From Synergistaceae bacterium (GTDB lineage Bacteria; Synergistota; Synergistia; Synergistales; Aminobacteriaceae): 12,769 nucleotides of DNA. The translations under genes were made by a program, and so were the position numbers. Location: the NCBI GenBank assembly GCA_017447325.1, contig JAFSNU010000187.1, positions 1 to 12,769 on the forward strand. The letters run 5' to 3'. Under the pieces are notes generated by a model. It did no database searches. It was not told the origin of the DNA and saw only the letters and a list, made by a program, of their open reading frames with translations. Positions 6,530-12,769 of this stretch are shown in pieces; within the stretch, counting starts at the first letter, position 1, and the number at the start of each line of letters is the position of its first letter.

Positions 6530-7150
6530 TTAAAACATCTGGGACATTCCGGACGAGACAGCCGCGTCGATTGCCTTTTGCTGCGCCTCATCTATAGTAT
6601 AGCCGACCTGCTTGCCCATCGCGCTTTTGCCGCCGAGCTTCACGCCTTTGGACGTGACGGCCATAATAGCAGCCGACGCAGTCCCGGTATAAAGCTGGAA
6701 CTCGTTTAATACAGGCTCGCCCGCCTGCACTCTCGCGATAACAGTCGCCGCCGCGTTATAGCTCGCATTAATCTTTAAAATTCCCTCGACGTTGCCCTCG
6801 AGAGCGAGACGCGCAGCCTTAGCTTTTGCCGCCGCAGCTCTAATTCGCTTCATCTTCGCCTCGTCGACTACTCTATAGCCGTGGCTTGCAAGCTGCTCGA
6901 CTATCATCGCCTCGGCTGTCCTCACATGCTGAATATCATAGCCCTCAACTATCACCGCTATGTCGCCTTTTCTCGGCAGCACTGAGCGATTATTCGCCGT
7001 CGAGTTTTGATAATTATAATTATAATTATTATTTTTTCTAGAGCCTGACGGATTGTCGAGCTTGCCCTTTAAACCAAGCGCGAAAGCCGAGCCGCTTATT
7101 AACATTAATAATAACAAGCTCAGGCAAAAAATTTTTTGATGCCTGCACAT
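6530..7150 (-). CDS. Exported protein resembling the middle domain of the neighbouring FlgT-like protein
   Basis: I do not recognise a named family. The 206-residue protein has a signal peptide (about 1-24, SAFA before LGL), an Asn/Tyr-rich low-complexity segment (40-55), then a compact domain from 60 to the end. That domain has IAVIVEGYDI, AEAMIVEQLASHGYRVVDEAKM, a strand region with ATVIARVQAG, and a closing helix TIDEAQQKAIDAAV. The order matches residues 137-292 of the adjacent FlgT-like protein, where RVMILIDERV, ESETLRIFERAGYLIVDPEQT, IIIVGRAYA and CFKEATSAAADQI occur in sequence. I infer a stand-alone copy of that domain. A GGAG lies about 11 bp before the ATG. Gaps are 47 bp to the upstream gene and 45 bp to the downstream one with no terminator, so it is an internal gene of the envelope operon. 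It has no lipobox. Confidence 0.75.
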   Translation of the reverse strand: MCRHQKIFCLSLLLLMLISGSAFALGLKGKLDNPSGSRKNNNYNYNYQNSTANNRSVLPRKGDIAVIVEGYDIQHVRTAEAMIVEQLASHGYRVVDEAKMKRIRAAAAKAKAARLALEGNVEGILKINASYNAAATVIARVQAGEPVLNEFQLYTGTASAAIMAVTSKGVKLGGKSAMGKQVGYTIDEAQQKAIDAAVSSGMSQMF

Positions 7151-7197
7151 TTAATTCATCACTCCAAATAATTAATTTTAAAATTTTAATTAAAATA

Positions 7198-8667
7198 TCA
7201 GCGTTCTGCTCTCGCGTTTATTAAATTTTTAGACACGCCGGTAATTTTAATTGCCGTTATGTCATACTCGCCTAATTCTTTAAACGCTTCAGACACTTCA
7301 ATATTTTTTATATTTAAGAATCCGGCGATCTCACGCGCAGTCTTAGAGCTTTTAATTATAATTTTTAAAGAATTTGCCTCGCCGTCATACTCTCCGGCCG
7401 CGCTCCCGCCAGTAAACTCATTAAGCGCGTTTTCAATTACGACCTGCTCGTTAAAATCTTTAATATTATTAATATTTAAAATTATCTCGTTTAAATCTGC
7501 TTCAGGCTTTTTCTCCGGCTCAGCAACAAATTTTCCCGTGATAGTCTGCGCTGTGACATTTTCGATTTTAATATTATTTTCAGCCAGGAACGACGCTACG
7601 TTACGCGCAGTTTTACTCGAGACTATGTCAAGCTCCAAATTATTATTGCTGTAGTCCCTTTCAAAAATTTCGCCGCTCTTACCGGCAAGCTCGCTCAATT
7701 TCTCTTCAAGCTCTTCAACCTGACTAAAATTAATATTGCTAATCTTAATATTTACAGTGACGCCCCCAAGAGCCGACCCCGCCGACGCCATGTTATAAGC
7801 AATCTTATAAACTATCTGATCGGCCGCCGCACTTGTCGCCTCTTTAAAGCAGCGTTCTGCTCCGCCCTCGACAGTCTGCGCCGGCTTCTTGCCTGTCGCC
7901 TTCTCAACAGTTTTAGAACTTATCTGATAAGCAGTCTTAGTTAATACAGCCTTTAACTGCACAGTGCCTTTAACTCCATAGAGCGTAATTCCGTGGATTT
8001 TTTGCTTTGCAAATGCGTTCGCATACGCGCGGCCAACTATTATAATATCAGCCTTTAAAGTCTTGGCCGCTTCGGCAAGTTTAACCGGGTCCTCGCTGAA
8101 TGCGGATTTTGGATCCATGCGCAGCAAAGTTCGAGTTTGCTCCGGATCAACTATTAAATATCCGGCGCGTTCAAAAATTCTTAAAGTCTCGCTCTCAACC
8201 GCCGAGATAAACGGCACTTCATCGCCGACCCGCTCGTCAATTAAGATCATAACTCTGGGATTGCCCAGCGAAGCTATAACATCCGGGCCGAGCATTCCGT
8301 CAAGAGCTTTCTCCGCAACTTTGCACACGCCTTTAATATTTAAAACTCCGTCCTCGTCGACAGTCTCTTTTATTACTTCAAAATTTTTCACTATTCCTGC
8401 TGACTTAGAGAAAACTTTATCGCGCGTGACTTCAAAATTTTCCATTTCAGTAATGCCTGTCACGCATGCTCCGATAGCCTTTTCGACAGCGTCACGATAC
8501 GCCCTGCGCTTTGCCTCTTCGCGAGCCGCAGCCTTTTTGCCGTTTACAACCGGAGCGAAGCCCTCGGCGTCATCGACTATATACATGCCGTTTTCAAGCC
8601 TTACATTCGCCTGTGCTGCTGCTGCAAAAACTAAAATTAAAACTAACGCAAATAATAATTTCTTCAT
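7198..8667 (-). CDS. FlgT-like envelope protein with a tandem-duplicated C-terminal domain
   Basis: This 489-residue protein has a signal peptide (about 1-20, AQA before NVR). The N-terminal domain (20-125) has the helix EEAKRRAYRDAVEKAIGA and IVKNFEVIKETVDEDGV, as in FlgT N-terminal/LPP20-type domains. The middle domain (137-292) has PRVMILIDERV and ERAGYLIVDPEQT, as in FlgT and TolB-like domains. The rest is two similar segments, about 302-382 and 393-477, each with the motif SSKTAR (350-355 and 440-445) followed by an A-x-F-L helix and an NI strand. The exact 90-residue spacing indicates an internal duplication. In Vibrio, FlgT builds a periplasmic ring around the flagellar motor; whether that role applies here is unknown. 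No clear ribosome site precedes the ATG, and the upstream LPP20 stop is only 22 bp away, so translational coupling is possible. Confidence 0.8.
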   Translation of the reverse strand: MKKLLFALVLILVFAAAAQANVRLENGMYIVDDAEGFAPVVNGKKAAAREEAKRRAYRDAVEKAIGACVTGITEMENFEVTRDKVFSKSAGIVKNFEVIKETVDEDGVLNIKGVCKVAEKALDGMLGPDVIASLGNPRVMILIDERVGDEVPFISAVESETLRIFERAGYLIVDPEQTRTLLRMDPKSAFSEDPVKLAEAAKTLKADIIIVGRAYANAFAKQKIHGITLYGVKGTVQLKAVLTKTAYQISSKTVEKATGKKPAQTVEGGAERCFKEATSAAADQIVYKIAYNMASAGSALGGVTVNIKISNINFSQVEELEEKLSELAGKSGEIFERDYSNNNLELDIVSSKTARNVASFLAENNIKIENVTAQTITGKFVAEPEKKPEADLNEIILNINNIKDFNEQVVIENALNEFTGGSAAGEYDGEANSLKIIIKSSKTAREIAGFLNIKNIEVSEAFKELGEYDITAIKITGVSKNLINARAER

Positions 8668-8689
8668 GATTTAATATTTAAATTTAAAA

Positions 8690-9058
8690 TTAATTTAATT
8701 TAATATTTTCACGGAGAGCGCGGCCTTTAACTCTGTAAATTTTTCCGTCCCACTCGCCGCTTAACACTTCAACGCCTTTGACAACGCCGCTTACTTTATT
8801 ATTATTTTTATTAATATTAAAAGCTTTAATTAATAAATTGCGCTGCAAGTCAACTATCGCAGCGCGTCTCGCTAAAATTTTCGCCCAGAAGCCGGAAGCG
8901 CGTTCGGTCTCGAGCTCCGAGAAGTTCGGAGCCTTGCCCATTCCCTCGGCCTCTACATAATTAAAGCTTCCGGCAAAAATAACTTCAGGCTTATAAATAA
9001 TAAATATAAGCAGCGATATTATTAAAATAACTAACGGCTTACGACTATAACTTTGCAT
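8690..9058 (-). CDS. Short LPP20-family protein
   Basis: This 122-residue protein has an N-terminal hydrophobic segment (about 8-29), an uncleaved anchor or signal peptide, and one LPP20 domain. It shares with the upstream gene the motifs NYVEAEGM-x-x-AP (33-44), the helix with DLQRNLL (70-76), and GVEVLSGEWDG followed by VKGR (95-113). It lacks the charged linker and C-terminal domain of the longer protein, so the pair looks like a partial gene duplication. LPP20 proteins, including FlgP of Vibrio and Campylobacter, are usually outer-membrane lipoproteins; no lipobox cysteine is seen here. The start lies inside the upstream gene, overlapping its last 28 bp in another frame, with only a weak AGAAAAGA before the ATG, which indicates translational coupling. 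Confidence 0.8.
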   Translation of the reverse strand: MQSYSRKPLVILIISLLIFIIYKPEVIFAGSFNYVEAEGMGKAPNFSELETERASGFWAKILARRAAIVDLQRNLLIKAFNINKNNNKVSGVVKGVEVLSGEWDGKIYRVKGRALRENIKLN

Positions 9059-9936
9059 TCTTTTCTGAAATTATAGGAGCTGCTGCGAACTTTAGCGGCG
9101 TCCGAGTTTGAAATTATAATATCAACATTGCCGTCTCCAAGCTTAACTGCCTTGGCCGTAATCGGACTGGATGCGACGAGCAAATCGCCCTTAGCATAAT
9201 TTATATTAGTGAAATACGCGCAGAAGCCTGACTGCAAATAATTTGATTCGTTGACGTGACCAATGCCATAGACAAGTCTGCCCTTTTGATCATAAACGTT
9301 AAACGTCATCGCCGGCTTGTAAGGCAAGTGCCGAACGTCGATAATTAATCCAGTGTAACGGGCTTTCTTAGGCTTGGCCTTCCTGACCTGTTTTTTAATT
9401 TTAGCTTCTTCCTCTTCCGGCTCGTCATCTTCTTCTATTATATTAATCTCCGGCTCTGCTTTTGCCGCATGATGCACCGGCGCAATAACTCTTCTAATCT
9501 GTCCAAGTTTAATCCTGCCTTTAACAGTGTAAGACTCGCCGTCCCATGTGCCTTCAAGCACTTCGACGTTCTTAACAATTCCGTGAACTTCAGACCTTAC
9601 AGCGTCGCTCGCCATAAAGTCATTCATAACAGTCTGCGAGTCAACCTGAACGCCGGATAAAAAGCCAAGCAAATTTCTTTGCAAGTCAAGCATCGCGCCC
9701 TGCCTCGCCAGTGCCTTTGCCTGAGCTCCGCGCATGTTTTGCGGCGCAATCGACATGCCGGTTGCTTCAACGTAATTCTGCGACCAGTTCACGAGGCCTT
9801 TCTCTGTTTGAGTTATGACAGGCTCGCTCTCAGTTTCGACGCCCGCAGCCAATGCTTCAGCTGCCTGCAAGCTTACAGCACACAAGCCAGCAATTATAAA
9901 CAAAACTGCAAGCCATTTGCTAAACGCTTGTCTCAT
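9031..9936 (-). CDS. LPP20-family protein with charged linker and C-terminal beta domain
   Basis: This is a 301-residue exported protein. A signal peptide covers about 1-30 (ALA before AGVE); no well-formed lipobox is present. The LPP20 domain (50-145) begins NYVEATGMSIAP, has the helix ARQGAMLDLQRNLL and ends VEVLEGTWDG, SYTVKGRIKL. A strongly charged linker (162-190) is first acidic and then Lys-rich. The C-terminal domain (192-300) has YTGLIIDVRHL, GRLVYGIGHVNE, ITAKAVKLGD and DIIISNSDAAKV; I recall this arrangement from other LPP20-associated envelope proteins, without a named function. An upstream GTG (9945) overlaps the GAAGGAGA ribosome site; the ATG at 9936, about 9 bp from it, is the better start. 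This is the first gene of the envelope cluster, with a 110-bp leader and a likely promoter upstream. Confidence 0.85.
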   Translation of the reverse strand: MRQAFSKWLAVLFIIAGLCAVSLQAAEALAAGVETESEPVITQTEKGLVNWSQNYVEATGMSIAPQNMRGAQAKALARQGAMLDLQRNLLGFLSGVQVDSQTVMNDFMASDAVRSEVHGIVKNVEVLEGTWDGESYTVKGRIKLGQIRRVIAPVHHAAKAEPEINIIEEDDEPEEEEAKIKKQVRKAKPKKARYTGLIIDVRHLPYKPAMTFNVYDQKGRLVYGIGHVNESNYLQSGFCAYFTNINYAKGDLLVASSPITAKAVKLGDGNVDIIISNSDAAKVRSSSYNFRKECKVIVVSR

Positions 9937-10059
9937 CTGATACACTCTCCTTCAACAAAATAAATTATTTATTGCAAATAATTTAAACTCACGCAAAACA
10001 ACGAAGCAGGTAAAACAGGATGAAATTAAAACAAAGCTAAAATTAAATTACTAAATTAA

Positions 10060-10096
10060 ATTATATTAAATTAACTATTTTTGCAATAATGCAAAA
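10060..10096 (-). promoter_or_regulatory. Candidate promoter with overlapping palindromic operator for the LPP20/FlgT/CsgG operon
   Basis: On the minus strand TTGCAA (10086-10081) and TATAAT (10065-10060) are separated by 15 bp, short but usable as a -35/-10 pair, giving a leader of about 115 nt. The -35 box lies inside a perfect inverted repeat TTTTGCA-N4-TGCAAAA (10079-10096), which has the size and symmetry of a dimeric repressor site. A second inverted repeat, ATTATTT-N5-AAATAAT (9964-9982), sits in the leader about 28 bp before the start codon. Confidence 0.45.
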
Positions 10097-10104
10097 TACA
10101 TAAA

Positions 10105-10140
10105 TAAAAACGCCCTTATTATTTCAAATAACAGGGCGTC
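10105..10140 (-). terminator. Strong Rho-independent terminator after the LD-carboxypeptidase gene
   Basis: On the minus strand ACGCCC pairs with GGGCGT, extended inward by TGTTATT against AATAATA with one mismatch. The stem is followed at once by TTTTTATTTATG. It lies 12 bp past the carboxypeptidase stop and separates the peptidoglycan-peptidase unit from the LPP20/FlgT/CsgG operon. Confidence 0.85.
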
Positions 10141-10151
10141 TTAATTTTAAT

Positions 10152-11183
10152 TTATCTCTCAGCTAAAGCCGCTTCATCAATCACTAAACTTGCGCTGCCT
10201 TTCCCGTCAGCGTTCATGACCGCGTGAACTCCGAACGGCAAAAATAAATTATAATTTCCATGTCCCGACGGCATGTTTTTAATAACCGGTTTGCGTGACA
10301 GACGCGCGTAATGTCTTAACACCTGCTCGAGCGAAAAATCGTCAATTTTATCAGGATCATTCCCGCCGCCGTCGCAGCCTTTAAAATCTCCTAAAATAAT
10401 TCCGTTCACTCGCGACAACAAGCCGTTTTGATATAACTGATTAAGCATTCGGTCAATCCTGTACGGGCTCTCGCCGATCTCCTCGAGCAATAACAAACAG
10501 CCCTTGCCGTTCAGCTCGTAAGGCGTGCCGACAAGCGACGTCAAGACAGTTAAATTTCCTCCCGTTATAAATCCCTCGGCCTTGCCCGGGATAACAGTCT
10601 CGAGCTTGCGGCCTTCCGGCATAACAACCTCGCCGATTGCTTTATAATTTCTCAAGCCGTCAAAGAAATTTCTGCGCGAATATTCTGAATCAAATCTTTT
10701 GCTTACAAACGATACAAGCATCGGCCCGTGTATAGTCACAAGTCCGGCCTTCTCGCCTAATGCAATATGCAAGGCCGTAACGTCGCTAAAGCCAATTAAC
10801 GGCTTGGGATGCTTCGCGATCATTTTATAATCAAGCCGCTCTAAAACTCTTGCCGAGCCGTAGCCGCCTCTGACGCACAAGATCGCTTTAACTTCATCAT
10901 CTGCAAAAAAATTATTAATATCCTCGGCGCGTTTGCGGTCGGTTCCGGCAAAATGTTCATACTGCGCGTGTGCGCTCTTGCCAAGCTTGACTTTATAGCC
11001 GTGCTCTTTTAATAATTCTATAGAGCCGATAAAGTCTTCGTCGTCAGCATAGCTCGCCGGAGCAAGCACGCCTATTACATCGCCCGAAGTCAGCGCAACG
11101 CCCTTTAGCCTTTCAGCCTCAGCTTGCATAACTAAAATTAAAACTAAACTTAACGCAATTAAATTCTTAAATAAATTTTTCAT
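10152..11183 (-). CDS. Exported LD-carboxypeptidase (peptidase S66, LdcA-like)
   Basis: This 343-residue enzyme of the S66 family removes the terminal D-alanine from tetrapeptide stems of murein. The catalytic set is visible: Ser133 in IGFSDVTALH, Glu234 in LLLLEEIGESPYRIDR and His308 in MPSGHGNYNL. The substrate-loop ILCVRGGYGSARVL (101-114) and the N-terminal DVIGVLAPAS are also typical. Classical LdcA is cytoplasmic and about 300 residues long; this copy carries an N-terminal signal peptide (about 1-24, QAEA before ERL), so it should act in the periplasm on the sacculus or released peptides. It starts 9 bp after the stop of the fused NlpC/P60-VanX gene, whose last codons provide a distant AGGA, so the two are surely co-transcribed. 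The symbol ldcA is withheld because of the different location. Confidence 0.9.
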   Translation of the reverse strand: MKNLFKNLIALSLVLILVMQAEAERLKGVALTSGDVIGVLAPASYADDEDFIGSIELLKEHGYKVKLGKSAHAQYEHFAGTDRKRAEDINNFFADDEVKAILCVRGGYGSARVLERLDYKMIAKHPKPLIGFSDVTALHIALGEKAGLVTIHGPMLVSFVSKRFDSEYSRRNFFDGLRNYKAIGEVVMPEGRKLETVIPGKAEGFITGGNLTVLTSLVGTPYELNGKGCLLLLEEIGESPYRIDRMLNQLYQNGLLSRVNGIILGDFKGCDGGGNDPDKIDDFSLEQVLRHYARLSRKPVIKNMPSGHGNYNLFLPFGVHAVMNADGKGSASLVIDEAALAER

Positions 11184-11192
11184 CTTTAATAT

Positions 11193-12769
11193 TTAAAATT
11201 TCCTAACATCAAAATCAAAATACTTGTCATGATACGGCTCGTCCTTCAGCGTGAAGTGCCACCACTCGGAATTTATAGATTTAAATCCGTGCTTAATCAT
11301 AATATCTCGCAGTAATTTGCGATTAGCCTTTTGCGCGTTGCTTAAATTTTTATAATTATAATGAGAGAGCGCGCCGAAATAATCGAACGTGCCGCCCATG
11401 TCAAGTTCTTGCTCAGACTTTAAATCATAAATCGTCAAATCGACCGTGCTGCCTCTTGAATGTCCGGACTTGCGTGCGACATAGCTGCGTTTAAATATCT
11501 CGGCTTTATTCTTAATCTCAGGATAAAAATCTTTGCGCATCTTCATATCCCGCTTATTATTCGCCCAACGCACAAAATGATTTACAGCCCTCTGCGGCCG
11601 GTAAGCATCGTAAACTTTCAGGCAATAATTATAATTTTGCATTAACTCGTCATTCACAGCCTTTAAAGCCTCAGCAGCTTCACGCGTTAAAATCGCGCAT
11701 GGCTCTTCATAGCCGTCAATTTTAGTCCCTACAAAATTATAGCTTGAATAATATCTAATCTCCTGCAAAATCTCCGGCGCAAAATCTTCAAGCAATACAA
11801 AGCCATATTCATTTTCTTTAATTATTTTGCTTGCAGGCTTTAAAGTTTTATCTTCCGCGTCATCGCTCAAGCTTTTAATCTCAAGCTCAAGCTCGCAAAT
11901 ATCGCTCGAGATAATTTTATTAAAATTATTTAATTTATAGCCGTTAATATTAAATAATTTAACAGCCGGCTTATAATTACCGGGACGCGAATAAATATAA
12001 AACGGCGCTTTATCGCTCTTGCGGTCTGAGTAAACTAAACGATAGATGTCACGCTCATCGTCCAAAATAATTTTGCAGTCTTGATTAGCTAAGCCTTCAG
12101 GATAAATAATTGCCTTGTCCGGCGCGTAACCGTCAACTCGAACATAAAATCTACAGCCCGTTTCGTCTCCGGACAAAAATTTTTCAGTATAAAATTCTTT
12201 AATAGTTAATTTGTCCGGCTCGTCAGGAAACGCAGTGCCGAAAGTATTTATAGAATTTATATTTGCTAAATCTTCGCGAAAATCTTCGTCGCCTGAGATT
12301 AAAGAATTTATCATGGCCTTAAAATCTTTTCCGTTCGCGTGAATATATTTGCCGCTGCCTAAATACATTCCGACATGGCCGCTCCAGTGAATTAAATCGC
12401 CGGGCTTCAAATCCTTTAACTCTTCAAGCTCATAATAATTTTTATTATAATTAATATATTTTAACGCAATCGGATGTCCGACCTCAGGCGGCGAATTTCT
12501 AAATATCTCAAGGCCGTTAAGTCTATAAATCATGTGCGTCATGCCGGAACAGTCAACACCGTTTGGAGTAAGCCCGCCCCAACGGTAAGCCGTGCCTAAA
12601 TATAATTTAGCGTCCTCAATTAAATTTTTGCGGGTTATATCTTCGTCAAACTCGCCCCATTTTCTAACCGGACGCACTAACGGTCTTCTAATCCAGCCTG
12701 TTAATCCGTCAACTAAATCGGCTTTGACATAACGCGTATCTTGCGAATTAACTTCGCCGATCTTCAAAT
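11193..12769 (-). CDS. NlpC/P60 endopeptidase fused to a VanX-like D-Ala-D-Ala dipeptidase (5' end missing)
   Basis: The frame is open to the window edge, so the true start is outside; 524-525 residues remain (numbered from TTG at 12767). Residues 1-35 look like the end of a bacterial SH3 domain (LVDGLTGWIRRPLV). An NlpC/P60 domain (45-150) has Cys73 in GVDCSGM, His131 in WSGHVGMYLG and His143 in YIHANG, the expected catalytic set for cutting D-Glu-diamino acid bonds in stem peptides. An unassigned region (about 185-310) links to a VanX/DdpX-type M15 domain (320-520): Arg390 in YDAYRPQ, zinc ligands His436 and Asp443 in SGHSRGSTVDL, catalytic Glu501 and zinc ligand His504 in SEWWHF. Spacing of these residues equals that of VanX. 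One polypeptide could therefore cut both stem peptides and D-Ala-D-Ala. Confidence 0.9.
   Translation of the reverse strand, partial: LKIGEVNSQDTRYVKADLVDGLTGWIRRPLVRPVRKWGEFDEDITRKNLIEDAKLYLGTAYRWGGLTPNGVDCSGMTHMIYRLNGLEIFRNSPPEVGHPIALKYINYNKNYYELEELKDLKPGDLIHWSGHVGMYLGSGKYIHANGKDFKAMINSLISGDEDFREDLANINSINTFGTAFPDEPDKLTIKEFYTEKFLSGDETGCRFYVRVDGYAPDKAIIYPEGLANQDCKIILDDERDIYRLVYSDRKSDKAPFYIYSRPGNYKPAVKLFNINGYKLNNFNKIISSDICELELEIKSLSDDAEDKTLKPASKIIKENEYGFVLLEDFAPEILQEIRYYSSYNFVGTKIDGYEEPCAILTREAAEALKAVNDELMQNYNYCLKVYDAYRPQRAVNHFVRWANNKRDMKMRKDFYPEIKNKAEIFKRSYVARKSGHSRGSTVDLTIYDLKSEQELDMGGTFDYFGALSHYNYKNLSNAQKANRKLLRDIMIKHGFKSINSEWWHFTLKDEPYHDKYFDFDVRKF

Noticed and set aside
7010..7033. Tandem ATTATA microsatellite
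   Set aside because: The short repeat encodes the Asn/Tyr stretch with a six-base period, so length change would not shift the frame; it is a low-complexity linker rather than a switch.
5282..8674. Plus-strand open frames at 5282-5557, 7259-7654 and 8063-8674
   Set aside because: They lie antisense within well-supported CsgG and FlgT-like genes, have no ribosome site or recognisable domain, and mirror the codon pattern of the gene on the other strand.
11193..12180. Vancomycin resistance vanX
   Set aside because: The M15 domain keeps VanX catalytic residues, but it is fused to NlpC/P60, is secreted-type in context, and no vanH, vanA or sensor genes are nearby. A cell-wall peptide role fits better.

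Overview
The window most likely comes from a diderm, gut-type anaerobic bacterium, probably a member of the Synergistota. Reasons: intergenic DNA is extremely AT-rich; most products carry Sec signal peptides; CsgG, LPP20 and FlgT-like envelope families are abundant; and the serine protease ends in a Ser/Gly-rich stretch, SGCN and a hydrophobic helix that resembles the Synerg-CTERM sorting signal. The phylum call is inference, not proof.

Layout. Left part (1-1543, + strand): the 3' end of a polar amino-acid ABC transporter ATPase, a secreted Sel1-repeat protein, and a NeuD/PglD-like sugar O-acyltransferase. The acyltransferase coding region contains a run of 16 G. Middle (1544-2149): no convincing gene. 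It holds a 212-bp multi-hairpin element with imperfect terminal inverted repeats, a bidirectional terminator, and a second 121-bp inverted-repeat structure. Right part (2150-12769): everything lies on the minus strand. In transcription order it is a fused NlpC/P60-VanX-type peptidase (5' end cut by the window), a secreted LD-carboxypeptidase, a strong terminator, then a six-gene envelope cluster (long LPP20 protein, short LPP20 protein, FlgT-like protein, a stand-alone FlgT-middle-like protein, a CsgG/FlgT-C/TPR protein and a short CsgG protein), then an S8 protease and a STAS-domain protein.

How the genes may work together. The two right-most genes form a peptidoglycan-peptide trimming pair acting on stem peptides and D-Ala-D-Ala. 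The six-gene cluster reuses the same few domains in different combinations and recalls the flgO/flgP/flgT set that builds the outer-membrane-associated rings around sheathed flagella in Vibrio. No flagellar, curlin or secretion gene is visible here, so its role is open. It is the best candidate for an undescribed system in the window.

The second notable signal is the G16 tract. In the sequenced state the acyltransferase is in frame; loss or gain of one G brings a stop codon within two codons of the tract, which is the signature of an ON/OFF phase-variable gene.
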